A stretch of 55,634 nucleotides of DNA, taken from Bacteroidetes bacterium ADurb.Bin217 (lineage in GTDB: Bacteria; Bacteroidota; Bacteroidia; Bacteroidales; UBA1715). Both the position numbers and the translations under genes were made by a program. Below, one piece after another: positions 26,929-35,788 of this stretch (its first letter is position 1; every line of letters begins with the position of its first letter). The notes under the pieces are model-generated. The model had not been told where the DNA came from, searched no databases, and was given only the letters and a program-made list of their open reading frames with translations. The stretch is taken from contig MWCJ01000012.1 in NCBI GenBank assembly GCA_002069975.1, forward strand, positions 1 to 55,634, read 5' to 3'.

Positions 26929-26936
26929 TATTTTTG
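26929..26936 (+). promoter_or_regulatory. -7 box of the panC operon
   Basis: A perfect TATTTTTG lies 30 bases before the panC ATG at 26967. It overlaps the TTG at 26934 that would begin a longer frame, which argues against that upstream start. Confidence 0.6.
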
Positions 26937-26966
26937 TCGCCTATTTATGTATCTGAAGTATTACAT

Positions 26967-27806
26967 ATGATTATTTGTAAAAACAGAACGGAACTGCAGA
27001 CTGTTGTTACCGACATACAATCTCAAGGCAAAACAATTGGCTTTGTTCCAACAATGGGAGCTTTGCATAAAGGGCACATTTCTCTTATAGAACAGTCTGT
27101 AAATCAATGCAATACGACATTTGCAAGCATTTTTGTAAATCCCATTCAATTTAATAATCCACTTGACCTACAAACATATCCACGAACTATAGAATCAGAT
27201 ATAACACTGCTTGAACAAGCGGGATGTGATGTAGTATTTATTCCCGAAGTATCTGACATGTATCCTAACGGAACTGCCCAAACCGAATCATATAATTTTG
27301 GGACATTAGAAACAGTTATGGAAGGTGCATTTCGTCCTGGGCATTTCAATGGAGTAGCTGTGGTAGTAAAACGATTATTCAATTTAATTCCTGCCACAAT
27401 TGCATATTTTGGGCTAAAAGATTTTCAGCAAGTTGCCGTAATTAGAGCTTTAGTGGAACAAGAACGCATTCCAATACAAATTGTAGCCTGCCCTACCATT
27501 CGCGAAGCCGATGGTTTAGCAATGAGTTCTCGGAATATGCGTTTAACACCCGAACAACGATTACAAGCTGTTCAAATATCAAAAACATTGTTTACCGCAC
27601 AACAAATGGCTCAAAAAAATTCGGTAGAAGATGTAAAAAAATTTGTAATTAACACACTAAATAATGTACCTTTACTATCTGTTGAATACTTTGAAATAGT
27701 AGACCAAAAAACATTACAACCTGTAAATACGTGGAACAACCCATGTGTTGGTTGTATTGCAGTAAATGTTGGTATGGTTCGATTAATAGATAATGTATCG
27801 TTGTAA
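26967..27806 (+). CDS. panC: Pantothenate synthetase
   Basis: PanC joins pantoate to beta-alanine using ATP, giving pantothenate (vitamin B5) for coenzyme A. The 279-residue protein contains the nucleotidyltransferase signature PTMGALHKGHISLI near residue 30 (the HxGH site), FVNPIQFN, FRPGHFNGVAVVVKRLFN, YFGLKDFQQ and the KMSKS-like MSSRNMRL. The ATG at 26967 gives the normal length. A longer frame from TTG at 26934 lies inside the promoter. PanD follows 11 bases downstream, so pantothenate synthesis and beta-alanine supply are co-transcribed. The gene is divergent from the glgA-like operon, an arrangement I associate with Bacteroidota. Confidence 0.95.
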   Translation: MIICKNRTELQTVVTDIQSQGKTIGFVPTMGALHKGHISLIEQSVNQCNTTFASIFVNPIQFNNPLDLQTYPRTIESDITLLEQAGCDVVFIPEVSDMYPNGTAQTESYNFGTLETVMEGAFRPGHFNGVAVVVKRLFNLIPATIAYFGLKDFQQVAVIRALVEQERIPIQIVACPTIREADGLAMSSRNMRLTPEQRLQAVQISKTLFTAQQMAQKNSVEDVKKFVINTLNNVPLLSVEYFEIVDQKTLQPVNTWNNPCVGCIAVNVGMVRLIDNVSL

Positions 27807-27817
27807 TTTAAAATATA

Positions 27818-28168
27818 ATGGTTATAGAAATTTTAAAATCAAAAATTCATAGAGTTACAGTTACCGAAGCTAACTTAGACTATATTGGAAGCATTACTCT
27901 TGACGAAAATTTGATGGAAGCGGCAAATTTAATTGCCAACGAAAAAGTTCATGTTCTAAATCTAATGAATGGCGAACGTATTGAAACATATGTTATTAAA
28001 GGCGAAAGAGGATCTGGAGTAGTTTGTTTAAATGGACCTGCAGCTCATAAATTTAGTCCTGGACATATTGTAATTGTTGTGTCATATGCGTTTATGGATT
28101 TTGAACAAGCAAAAACATTTGTCCCTCACATAGTATTCCCCGATACAGCAACTAACACATTAGTATAA
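27818..28168 (+). CDS. panD: Aspartate 1-decarboxylase
   Basis: PanD makes beta-alanine from aspartate for pantothenate synthesis. This 116-residue proenzyme carries the self-cleavage site Gly24-Ser25 in [19 protein letters not shown]. Ser25 becomes the pyruvoyl cofactor after cleavage. Further family motifs are [31 protein letters not shown] and [10 protein letters not shown]. Length is normal (110-130). It lies directly after panC and one base before the next gene, whose start is a TTG. The neighbouring order panC-panD-UPF0104 protein-rfaE2 indicates one transcript from the panC promoter. Confidence 0.95.
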   Translation: MVIEILKSKIHRVTVTEANLDYIGSITLDENLMEAANLIANEKVHVLNLMNGERIETYVIKGERGSGVVCLNGPAAHKFSPGHIVIVVSYAFMDFEQAKTFVPHIVFPDTATNTLV

Positions 28169-28169
28169 C

Positions 28170-29150
28170 TTGAAAATATCTGCAACACATATTGGGAAAA
28201 CAATTCTTTTTTCATCGTTTGCACTTATTTTTTTATATTTTGCTTTTCAACACGTTGATTTTTCGAGCTTTTGGACAGATATCATTCAAGCAAATTATTG
28301 GTGGGTTGCATTGTCTTTATTATGTGGTTTAGCCGGATATATTCTCCGTGCCATTCGATGGAATTTACTTCTTGAACCTTTAGGATATAATCCATCGAAA
28401 AAAAACAGTTTTCACGCTGTAGTATTCGGTTACTTTGCAAACTTAGCGTTTCCCCGTTTGGGCGAAGTTGCACGCTGTGGAGTAATGAATCGTTCCGAAA
28501 AAATTCCAATGGATACACTAGTCGGAACTGTTATTGTTGAGAGAATTATAGATTTAATAATGCTTGCTGTATTAACAGCAATTACATTTAGTATAAAAAT
28601 CCAATTTTTTGGTTCATTTATCCTGCAACGTATTATAATTCCTACTACGCAAGCAATTAGTGCTCATACATACACTTTAATTATAGGTGTATGTATACTT
28701 ATAATTTCCGCAATAATTCTTTGGAAAATCCTTGGTAAAACAAATGTAATTCGTCAAAAAATTGGAAACTTTACCAAGGGAATTGTACAAGGAATTGCAT
28801 CAATATATACTGTTAAACAAAAACCACTATTTATTATTTACACCCTCCTTATTTGGACTATGTACTGGCTTATGTCGTGGTTGGTTTGTTTTGCTATTGA
28901 ACCCACTTCACATTTTAGCGCAACCGACGGGCTATTCCTATTAATAGTAGGTGGTATTGGTATGGCTGTGCCGGTACAAGGCGGCATAGGTGTTTTTCAT
29001 TTTATTGTAGCCCAAGCTATTACCATATACGGACTATCGCAACAAACAGGACTATTGTATGCAACAATTAACCATGAATCTCAATTACTTTTTATCATAA
29101 TCATGGGTTGCATATCAAGTTTTTATATTTTTATTGCAAAAAAAAGATAA
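28170..29150 (+). CDS. UPF0104/LPG-synthase-type membrane protein
   Basis: This 326-residue protein has about eight membrane helices and belongs to the lysylphosphatidylglycerol-synthase transmembrane family (PF03706; UPF0104, AglD/YbhN-like). Typical segments are YILRAIRWNLLLEPLGY, FANLAFPRLGEVARCGVM and the glycine-rich GGIGMAVPVQGGIGVFHF near 265-282. It has no C-terminal aminoacyl-transferase domain, so it is not an MprF-type lipid lysinylase. Members of this stand-alone group are suspected to move lipids or lipid-linked sugars, without proof here. The start is TTG at 28170, one base after the panD stop. No nearer ATG gives the conserved first helix. It probably belongs to the panC transcript. 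Confidence 0.83.
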   Translation: MKISATHIGKTILFSSFALIFLYFAFQHVDFSSFWTDIIQANYWWVALSLLCGLAGYILRAIRWNLLLEPLGYNPSKKNSFHAVVFGYFANLAFPRLGEVARCGVMNRSEKIPMDTLVGTVIVERIIDLIMLAVLTAITFSIKIQFFGSFILQRIIIPTTQAISAHTYTLIIGVCILIISAIILWKILGKTNVIRQKIGNFTKGIVQGIASIYTVKQKPLFIIYTLLIWTMYWLMSWLVCFAIEPTSHFSATDGLFLLIVGGIGMAVPVQGGIGVFHFIVAQAITIYGLSQQTGLLYATINHESQLLFIIIMGCISSFYIFIAKKR

Positions 29151-29164
29151 CCAAAGTTATTCTT

Positions 29165-29647
29165 ATGAAATTTTTAGAAACAATACAACAAAAAATAGTA
29201 AATCGTGAACAGGCATTGAATATAATTTTGCAATGGCGAAAACAAGGCGAAACAATAGTTTTTACCAATGGTTGTTTTGATATTATTCACAAAGGACATG
29301 TTCACTATTTGGCACAAGCACGCGATTTGGGTACTAAACTTATTGTAGGACTCAACACCGACGAATCAATAAAAAAACTTAAAGGCGAACATCGTCCTGT
29401 CAAAGAATTAGAATCACGTGGATTAACTTTAGCATCGTTTGCATATGTAGATTTAGTAATTCCTTTTGAAGAAGACACTCCGTTTCATCTAATTTCTTCA
29501 ATAATTCCACACGTATTAGTAAAAGGCAGCGACTATACAGAAGACGCAATTGTGGGAGCTGATATTGTAAAACAACATGGTGGTAAAGTTACTACAATAG
29601 ATTTTGTAACAGGATTTTCATCAACAAATTATTTCAAAAAGATATAA
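29165..29647 (+). CDS. rfaE2: D-glycero-beta-D-manno-heptose-1-phosphate adenylyltransferase
   Basis: RfaE2 (the C-terminal half of HldE in enterobacteria) makes ADP-heptose from heptose-1-phosphate and ATP for LPS core. The 160-residue protein shows the cytidylyltransferase-like signature TNGCFDIIHKGHVHYL (HKGH at 42-45), VGLNTDESIKKLKGEHRPV and the closing GFSSTNYFKKI. It is free of the kinase half, as usual in Bacteroidota. I set the start at the ATG at 29165, 14 bases after the preceding stop. A longer frame from 29108 overlaps the preceding gene and adds a basic stretch not found in the family. The product feeds GT9 enzymes such as the one at 21845. Confidence 0.92.
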   Translation: MKFLETIQQKIVNREQALNIILQWRKQGETIVFTNGCFDIIHKGHVHYLAQARDLGTKLIVGLNTDESIKKLKGEHRPVKELESRGLTLASFAYVDLVIPFEEDTPFHLISSIIPHVLVKGSDYTEDAIVGADIVKQHGGKVTTIDFVTGFSSTNYFKKI

Positions 29648-29664
29648 AATTTCAAATATTTTTT

Positions 29665-29672
29665 TATCTTTG
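29665..29672 (+). promoter_or_regulatory. -7 box upstream of the lipocalin-like gene
   Basis: A perfect TATCTTTG lies 17 bases after the rfaE2 stop and 25 bases before the ATG at 29698. Confidence 0.55.
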
Positions 29673-29697
29673 AACAGCAAATTTTACAGAAACAAAT

Positions 29698-30099
29698 ATG
29701 ATGTTGAAAAAAATATTTTATGCATTACTTATAACTCTTAGCTTTACAATGTGTTCTAAACGAACCGAAGTTAAAATTATAGGCGAATGGAAAGTAGTAA
29801 ATGTAGGACAAGAAAGTTTTCCTGCAGATGCAACATGGACATTTAACGATGGTGGAAAACTCGACATCTTTCATGATATCAACGGTCTTCCTACCGGTAC
29901 TGTTAGCGGAGAATGGGAAGCATTTGCTCGCAATGCTTTTATTCCTCATATTGAAATTAAAGGCTTAGGTCCAAAAGGTATGGACGGAAAATGGCGGGTT
30001 GAAAAATTAAATAAAGATTTTCTTGTAATCACACGAATAGAATTTGGCACAGGAGAAACTGCAGGTGCGTTTTTACGAAGAGAATTTCAAAAAAAATAG
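29698..30099 (+). CDS. Lipocalin-like lipoprotein
   Basis: This 133-residue protein has a lipoprotein signal (FYALLITLSFTMCSKR, lipid Cys at about 19) and a small beta-barrel-like mature part. IIGEWKVVNV at the start, then ATWTFNDGGKLDIF, GTVSGEWEAF and a last strand VITRIEF match the lipocalin-like/DUF5004 type found on Bacteroidota surfaces. Such domains often bind small hydrophobic molecules, but the ligand here is unknown. It has its own -7 box, and its stop codon shares one base with the GTG start of radA, so translation of the two is probably coupled. Confidence 0.72.
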   Translation: MMLKKIFYALLITLSFTMCSKRTEVKIIGEWKVVNVGQESFPADATWTFNDGGKLDIFHDINGLPTGTVSGEWEAFARNAFIPHIEIKGLGPKGMDGKWRVEKLNKDFLVITRIEFGTGETAGAFLRREFQKK

Positions 30100-31466
30100 T
30101 GGCAAAATCCAAAACAATATTTGTTTGTCAATCGTGTGGGGCACAATCTCCTAAATGGATTGGAAAATGTAATTCATGTGGAAGTTGGAACACATTTCAA
30201 GAAGAAATTTTACAATCATCTATTTCAACAAAATCAGCTCCGGCATCTACTACAAAACCTATTGTTCTTAGCCAAATCCAATCGGAACAATATACTCGAA
30301 TTGACACCGGAATTCACGAACTTAATCAAGTAATAGGTGGAGGAATAGTACCGGGCTCAGTGATACTTTTAGGTGGCGAACCAGGAATAGGTAAGTCTAC
30401 ATTATTATTACAAGTTGCTGTTGCACTTAGCAAAAAAACATTATATGTATCTGGCGAAGAAAGTCCGCAACAAATATCACTTCGTGCTAAACGATTACAA
30501 ATTCAAAAAGATACTTGTATTATTTACAGCGAAACGAATGTTCATGCTATCATTCATCAGATAGAAGAACTTAAACCCGAATTGGTAATTATAGATTCTG
30601 TACAAACATTAAAACACCCCGATATAGATTCATCGCCAGGAAGCGTATCGCAGATTCGTGAAACTACAAATGTATTAATAGAAATTGCGAAATCTACACA
30701 TATTCCTATTATTCTTATAGGTCATATAACCAAAGAAGGCAGTATTGCCGGTCCTAAAATATTGGAACATATGGTAGATGTAGTGCTTCAATTCGAAGGC
30801 GACATGCACAATGTATATAGAATTTTGCGAAGCAATAAAAATCGATTTGGCTCTACATCAGAAATTGGCATTTTTGAAATGGTACAATCAGGATTACGCG
30901 AAGTTACCAATCCATCGGAAATGCTATTGAGCGGAAATCCCGAACAATTAAGCGGTGTTGCAATAGCATCAGCTATGGAAGGAGTTCGCCCGCTACTTAT
31001 AGAAGTTCAAGCACTTGTAAGTACTGCAGCTTACGGCACTCCGCAGCGAACTGTAAACGGCTACGATGCTAAACGATTAAATATGTTATTGGCTGTTATT
31101 GAAAAACGATTAGGTGTTAAAATGTACACAAAAGATGTGTTTATAAATATAGCCGGAGGTATAAAGGTACAAGATACCGCTATAGATTTAGCTGTGGTTG
31201 CAGCTATATTGTCTTCGTTATTCGACATGTATATTCCGGCATCGTATTGTTTTGCAGGAGAAATAGGTTTAACAGGTGAAGTTCGAATGATAGGACATAT
31301 AGAAAAACGCATTAAAGAATGCAGTAAATTAGGAATGAAACATATTTTTATTCCCAAAACCGAAATACAATTCCAAAACAAACATACAAATATTGTTCAA
31401 TGTAGTCGAATAGATTCTACATTTCGAAAATTGTTTAAACCAAACTCTCAAGAAACTGAAGAGTAA
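30099..31466 (+). CDS. radA: DNA repair protein RadA
   Basis: RadA is a RecA-like ATPase that helps process recombination intermediates. The 455-residue protein has the N-terminal C4 zinc finger (Cys10, Cys13, Cys24, Cys27), a RecA core with Walker A GGEPGIGKSTLL and LVIIDSVQTL as Walker B, the RadA-specific KNRFGSTSEIG, and a C-terminal Lon-like domain (about 285-445) with VNGYDAKRLNMLLAVIEKR and FAGEIGLTGEVR. Length is normal. The start is a GTG whose G is the last base of the preceding TAG, so the start is set by overlap. The conserved zinc finger begins nine residues on, leaving no room for another start. Confidence 0.94.
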   Translation: MAKSKTIFVCQSCGAQSPKWIGKCNSCGSWNTFQEEILQSSISTKSAPASTTKPIVLSQIQSEQYTRIDTGIHELNQVIGGGIVPGSVILLGGEPGIGKSTLLLQVAVALSKKTLYVSGEESPQQISLRAKRLQIQKDTCIIYSETNVHAIIHQIEELKPELVIIDSVQTLKHPDIDSSPGSVSQIRETTNVLIEIAKSTHIPIILIGHITKEGSIAGPKILEHMVDVVLQFEGDMHNVYRILRSNKNRFGSTSEIGIFEMVQSGLREVTNPSEMLLSGNPEQLSGVAIASAMEGVRPLLIEVQALVSTAAYGTPQRTVNGYDAKRLNMLLAVIEKRLGVKMYTKDVFINIAGGIKVQDTAIDLAVVAAILSSLFDMYIPASYCFAGEIGLTGEVRMIGHIEKRIKECSKLGMKHIFIPKTEIQFQNKHTNIVQCSRIDSTFRKLFKPNSQETEE

Positions 31467-31500
31467 ATAATTACATCGAATTCAAGTTATTTAGTTGTAT

Positions 31501-32514
31501 TTATTTTGTAGTGCAATTTCTACACATTTCTATACTTGCTCTTTGCGAATGAACTCTACGTTTGAAACGTTGAGCTTGGCTTGAATTCCAGATATCTATA
31601 AATCCTGCATCTTCAACATTTCCATAGGAATATATATGATTTTTGTCGAAACAACATGGCAACACATTACCTTGCCAACTAATAATACACGAACTCCACA
31701 TACGCCAACAGGCATTTCGTAATGGTTTTTTAATACGTATTTTTTTATCTTCAACTGTGTATCGGCTATATTTTGAATCGGGCAATAAATGCATATTTTC
31801 TGTTGAATAAAATTGTGCTGTTTTAAATACTACCCTATCGGCACCATACTGATTTCCCAATTCTCTAATTTGGTGTAAATGATTTTGCGTGTGAGCAAAC
31901 AATAAACATTGTAATTCAACAATAGGAGTAAAAGATTTTTGTTTCTGTTTAGCTTTTTTTATTGCCTCTAACGCCTCTACAACTTTTTGAAACGAACCGT
32001 TTCGGCGATACAATTCATAAGTTTCTTGATTATACCCATCAAAGGAAACTATAAGATGCGTTAAACCCGATGCAACAATATCTGCAGCATTTTCGGCAGT
32101 TATATAATGTGCATTAGTTGAAACAGAACTAATAATTGAAGCTTTATGAATCTGCGAAATCATAGAACACATTTGGGGGTGCAAAAATGGTTCGCCTTGA
32201 AAATACAAATTAATTGCTATAGTATATGGCTTACAGGCTTCGAGTACTTTAGAAAAAATTTCGGCAGAGACATACCCTTTGGCAACCGTAGATGTCTTAT
32301 TTCCGGTAGGGCATTCAGGGCATTGGAGATTACAAATATTGGTTGGCTCAATACTGATATATGAAGGAGGATAAACTGAAACATCTTGATGCATATATGC
32401 TGAACGAATATACGAAATACGCAAACGTAAGAGATTCCACAAAGCTCGCAAACGTAAGGTTCGAATAGCTATGTATAAAAAAATTATGATATATCTTACA
32501 TATAATAAATTCAT
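31501..32514 (-). CDS. Radical SAM/SPASM-domain protein
   Basis: This 337-residue protein begins with a basic, partly hydrophobic stretch (about 1-40), then carries the [4Fe-4S]-AdoMet motif CNLQCPECP with cysteines at 61, 65 and 68. A TIM-barrel body follows (NLYFQGEPFLHPQM near 100-113; LIVSFDGYNQETYELYRRNG). At the C-terminus is a SPASM-type cysteine cluster for auxiliary clusters (CWRMWSSCIISWQGNVLPCC, then MCRNC). SPASM proteins modify peptides, proteins or small molecules by radical chemistry. No precursor peptide or partner is nearby, so the substrate is unknown. The start at 32514 gives a long N-terminal tail, and a later start at about residue 41 cannot be excluded. It converges on radA and is divergent from the FtsX-like gene. 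Confidence 0.87.
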   Translation of the reverse strand: MNLLYVRYIIIFLYIAIRTLRLRALWNLLRLRISYIRSAYMHQDVSVYPPSYISIEPTNICNLQCPECPTGNKTSTVAKGYVSAEIFSKVLEACKPYTIAINLYFQGEPFLHPQMCSMISQIHKASIISSVSTNAHYITAENAADIVASGLTHLIVSFDGYNQETYELYRRNGSFQKVVEALEAIKKAKQKQKSFTPIVELQCLLFAHTQNHLHQIRELGNQYGADRVVFKTAQFYSTENMHLLPDSKYSRYTVEDKKIRIKKPLRNACWRMWSSCIISWQGNVLPCCFDKNHIYSYGNVEDAGFIDIWNSSQAQRFKRRVHSQRASIEMCRNCTTK

Positions 32515-32647
32515 AGTACACTTACATATTTATGTTTTTGAAATAATCCCATACTAAATATACAATGATTGAATGCCTATGCATATATTCAAAAAATTAT
32601 TCTACGTTTAAAATAAAAACAAAATCATAACAATTCAACTCTTTATG

Positions 32648-32655
32648 TATCTTTG
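32648..32655 (+). promoter_or_regulatory. -7 box directly before the FtsX-like start codon
   Basis: A perfect TATCTTTG ends five bases before the ATG at 32661, which predicts a transcript with little or no leader. Confidence 0.55.
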
Positions 32656-32660
32656 CAAAT

Positions 32661-33911
32661 ATGAATACCGAACTCTATATTGCTAAACGAATTTTGCCGC
32701 ATAAAGATACGGCAAATATATCAAAACCTATAGTTACTATTGCAATTATTGCTATAGCATTAGGTTTAGCGGTAATGATAGTATCTGTATCGGTAATTAT
32801 TGGATTTAAAACAACTATAAGCGATAAGATTTTTGGATTTTCATCGCATATTCAAATAGTAAATTTCGACACTAACACATCGTATGAATCAATCCCTGTT
32901 AGAAAAGACAGTATACTCGTTGAATCAATACTTGAACTTTCAAATGTAGAACACGTTCAAACATTTGCAACAAAACCCGGAATAATAAAAGTAAATAACA
33001 CCGTAAAAGGTATTATTGTAAAAGGTATTGACAAAAGTTTTAACCCACGTTTTTTCGAGACGCATCGAGTTCAAGGAGAGCTATTTACATTACCCGACAC
33101 CTTAACCGACAAAGTGCTAATTTCGAAACATATAGCAGATTTACTAAAGTTACAAGTAGGAGAATCATTCATAACTACATTTGTTCCCAACGAATCGGGC
33201 AAACGTCCTCGAAAACGACGATTTGTAGTTTCGGGAATATACGAAACCAATCTTCAGGAAATAGATAGTCGTTTTATCCTTGCTGACATACGACACATTC
33301 AAAACTTAAATAATTGGACTGATTCAGAAATTTCGGGCTATGAAGTTTTTGTTTCGTCGCACAAACAATTACAAACATACAAAACTCACATTCAAGATAT
33401 CGTGGGATATGACATTGGACCCGACACGCAAAGACTAAAAGTACAAACCCTGCAAGAAACAATTCCACAAATTTTCGACTGGCTTGCATTGTTAGACATG
33501 AACGCTTGGATTATAATACTATTAATGCTTTTAGTTGCCGGCATGAATATGATTACAGGATTACTTGTTATAATTCTTGAAAAAACTTCTGATATAGGTA
33601 TTTTAAAAACTATTGGAACCGAAAACGTACGTATTCAAAAAATATTTTTATATGTAGGCGGAATACTTATAAGTAAAGGCTTACTGTGGGGAAATATAAT
33701 TGGAATATCATTGTGTTTTATTCAAATGCAATTTAAACTCATTCCTTTAGACCCAGCAACCTATTTTATGTCGTATATTCCTATTTATATTTCAATTCCG
33801 GCAATAATTGCATTAAATATCGGCACACTTATAATTACCTTAGGAATGCTGCTACTTCCCTCGCTTATTATTTCAAAAATTAGTCCTGCCGACGCAGTGA
33901 AATTTGAATAA
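32661..33911 (+). CDS. FtsX/LolC-LolE-like ABC permease
   Basis: This 416-residue inner-membrane protein has the LolC/E plan. A first membrane helix (about 24-48, VTIAIIAIALGLAVMIVSVSV) is followed by a periplasmic MacB-like domain (about 50-270), then three more helices (about 275-400) of the FtsX domain with LLVAGMNMITGLLVIILEKTSDIGILKTIG split around 290-320. Such permeases work with an ATPase of the LolD type to pull lipoproteins off the inner membrane, or to drive other mechanotransmission. No ATPase gene is adjacent. The conserved Bacteroidota annotation is FtsX family permease. The start follows a -7 box by five bases. It converges on hflX with a four-base gap. Confidence 0.87.
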   Translation: MNTELYIAKRILPHKDTANISKPIVTIAIIAIALGLAVMIVSVSVIIGFKTTISDKIFGFSSHIQIVNFDTNTSYESIPVRKDSILVESILELSNVEHVQTFATKPGIIKVNNTVKGIIVKGIDKSFNPRFFETHRVQGELFTLPDTLTDKVLISKHIADLLKLQVGESFITTFVPNESGKRPRKRRFVVSGIYETNLQEIDSRFILADIRHIQNLNNWTDSEISGYEVFVSSHKQLQTYKTHIQDIVGYDIGPDTQRLKVQTLQETIPQIFDWLALLDMNAWIIILLMLLVAGMNMITGLLVIILEKTSDIGILKTIGTENVRIQKIFLYVGGILISKGLLWGNIIGISLCFIQMQFKLIPLDPATYFMSYIPIYISIPAIIALNIGTLIITLGMLLLPSLIISKISPADAVKFE

Positions 33912-33915
33912 AAAT

Positions 33916-35103
33916 CTAATACAAAAAGTTATTATACGGGTAGCGAATCGCATGCATTTCTTTAACTTTATCGTACAACAACTGTTTAAATTCTTCTATA
34001 TTTTGCTTATGTTTAGCCGAAATAAACACACACGTTTCTTGACGAGCAAAATACATATGTTTAAAATCATCTAAAGAATATTCATCTGATAATTTGGGGG
34101 TCAAATCGTCTTCATCTTTTGGAGTGTAAGAAAATGCATCTATTTTATTAAAAATAAGGAATGTAGGTTTATCGCCAGCACCAATATCCGAAACAGTTTG
34201 CCGCACTACATCAATATGTTCTTGAAAATTTTTATGAGAAATATCTACAACATGCAACAAAATATCGGCTTCGCGCACTTCGTCGAGAGTTGATTTAAAA
34301 GATTCGACTAAATGAGTTGGCAGTTTTCGAATAAACCCCACTGTATCGGAAAGTAAAAAAGGTAAATTATCAATTACAACTTTACGGACAGTAGTATCGA
34401 GTGTTGCAAACAATTTATTCTCTGCAAAAACTTCGGATTTACTTATCATATTCATTATAGTAGACTTTCCTACATTGGTATATCCAACCAAAGCAACACG
34501 AATCATATTTCCTCTGCTTTGGCGTTGAGTAGCCATTTGACGATCAATTTTTTCTAATTGTTTTTTTAGCAAACTAATTTTATCGCGAATTACCCTACGG
34601 TCGGTTTCTATTTCTGTTTCACCCGGACCACGCATACCTATACCTCCTTGCTGACGTTCCAAGTGAGTCCACATTCGAGTTAAACGCGGCAATAAATACT
34701 GATATTGAGCCAATTCTACCTGCACTTTTGCATGTGCCGTTTGAGCTCGCTGAGCAAAAATATCAAGTATTAAATTAGTCCTATCCAATAATTTACAAGC
34801 AAATTCCTTTTCTAAATTACGCAATTGTGATGGTGTTAATTCATCATCAAAAATTACTAATTTAATTTCGGCGGCATCTATATATTCCTTAATTTCTGCA
34901 ATTTTACCCGAACCAATAAATGTTTTAGAAATCGTTTGAGGCAATTTTTGGGTAAATGAATGAACTACTTCAACTCCGGCAGTTTTAGCCAAAAATGCCA
35001 ATTCATCTAAATACTCTTTTGCCTGATTTTCAGTTTGCTCCGAGGTAATAACACCTACCAATACCGCTTTTTCTACCTCATCATGGGTATAATATCCACT
35101 CAT
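33916..35103 (-). CDS. hflX: GTPase HflX
   Basis: HflX is a ribosome-binding GTPase that splits stalled or hibernating ribosomes after stress. The 395-residue protein has the HflX N-terminal domain (AVLVGVIT, FIGSGKIAEI, LVIFDDELTPSQLRNLEK), the hallmark helical linker with QGGIGMRGPGETEIETDRR at about 151-170, and the GTPase domain: P-loop GYTNVGKS at 207-214, DTVGFIRKLP as G3 and NKID as G4. Length fits. The gene starts three bases after the lrp gene on the same strand, so the two are co-transcribed from the promoter upstream of lrp. Confidence 0.95.
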   Translation of the reverse strand: MSGYYTHDEVEKAVLVGVITSEQTENQAKEYLDELAFLAKTAGVEVVHSFTQKLPQTISKTFIGSGKIAEIKEYIDAAEIKLVIFDDELTPSQLRNLEKEFACKLLDRTNLILDIFAQRAQTAHAKVQVELAQYQYLLPRLTRMWTHLERQQGGIGMRGPGETEIETDRRVIRDKISLLKKQLEKIDRQMATQRQSRGNMIRVALVGYTNVGKSTIMNMISKSEVFAENKLFATLDTTVRKVVIDNLPFLLSDTVGFIRKLPTHLVESFKSTLDEVREADILLHVVDISHKNFQEHIDVVRQTVSDIGAGDKPTFLIFNKIDAFSYTPKDEDDLTPKLSDEYSLDDFKHMYFARQETCVFISAKHKQNIEEFKQLLYDKVKEMHAIRYPYNNFLY

Positions 35104-35106
35104 ATA

Positions 35107-35565
35107 TTATCTAACTATTACCTGACGCTGAATAGATTGCTCGAGCGAAATAAATGTTTCGGTACTTGATATTCCAGAAATTTGCTGAATTTGATGATTT
35201 AAAATCTCCATTAAATGATGATTGTCTTTTGCATAAATCTTTAAAAACAATGCATATGTGCCTGTAGTGTAATGACATTCTACAACTTCGGGAATTTCTT
35301 TTATTGCTTCGACTACGCTACTATATACACTACCTTTCTCAAAATGAACACCTATATATGCACAAGTATTGTATCCTAATGCTCGTTCTTCTACTATATA
35401 TTTTGAACCTTTAAACAACCCGGCTTCTTCTAATTTATTTACCCGCTGATGAATAGCTGCACCAGATACTCCACACAAACGAGCAATTTCAAGAAATGGC
35501 ATTCGTGCATTTTCCATCAAAAGATTTAAAATCTTTGTATCAATTGAATCAATTTGAAATGACAT
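35107..35565 (-). CDS. Lrp/AsnC-family transcriptional regulator
   Basis: This 152-residue protein is a feast/famine regulator. The N-terminal winged HTH is ID.KIL.LLMENARMPFLEIARLCGVSGAAIHQRVNKLEEAGL (about 9-50, quoted with gaps), and the C-terminal RAM domain (about 65-150) includes AYIGVHFEKGS, VVECHYTTGTYALFLKIYAKD and GISSTETFISLEQSIQRQV. Such proteins form octamers that bend DNA and respond to amino acids. Its target is unknown. It leads hflX by three bases, and a -7 box sits 20 bases upstream of its start. Confidence 0.93.
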   Translation of the reverse strand: MSFQIDSIDTKILNLLMENARMPFLEIARLCGVSGAAIHQRVNKLEEAGLFKGSKYIVEERALGYNTCAYIGVHFEKGSVYSSVVEAIKEIPEVVECHYTTGTYALFLKIYAKDNHHLMEILNHQIQQISGISSTETFISLEQSIQRQVIVR

Positions 35566-35585
35566 ACATTACATTTTTTATAAAA

Positions 35586-35593
35586 CAAAGATA
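35586..35593 (-). promoter_or_regulatory. -7 box of the lrp-hflX operon
   Basis: A perfect minus-strand TATCTTTG (35593-35586) lies 20 bases upstream of the start codon at 35565. Confidence 0.6.
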
Positions 35594-35700
35594 CAATTTT
35601 TCGAATACATTTTTACATAATTAAAAAAATCGAATATGCAATAACATATATATAGGCAAGATTTTTGGAATGAAAAAATACAATTCGAAAATTTACAGAG

Positions 35701-35733
35701 GTGTAATAAAACAAAAATTACACGCATTTTTTT
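35701..35733 (+). terminator. Terminator-like hairpin with no plus-strand gene before it
   Basis: GTGTAAT (35701-35707) and ATTACAC (35717-35723) form a perfect 7-base stem with a 9-base loop, followed by GCA and seven Ts. The nearest plus-strand gene upstream ends at 33911. It may end a small RNA, or transcription into the next gene's promoter, or be chance. Confidence 0.35.
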
Positions 35734-35788
35734 GCTTGAAAGTATTTTTAGATAAAAATTATAGTATTTTCGTAAAAACTTATTGCAT

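Noticed and set aside
31061..31381. 106-codon frame antisense to radA
   Set aside because: Lies wholly opposite the conserved C-terminal domain of RadA with no start context.
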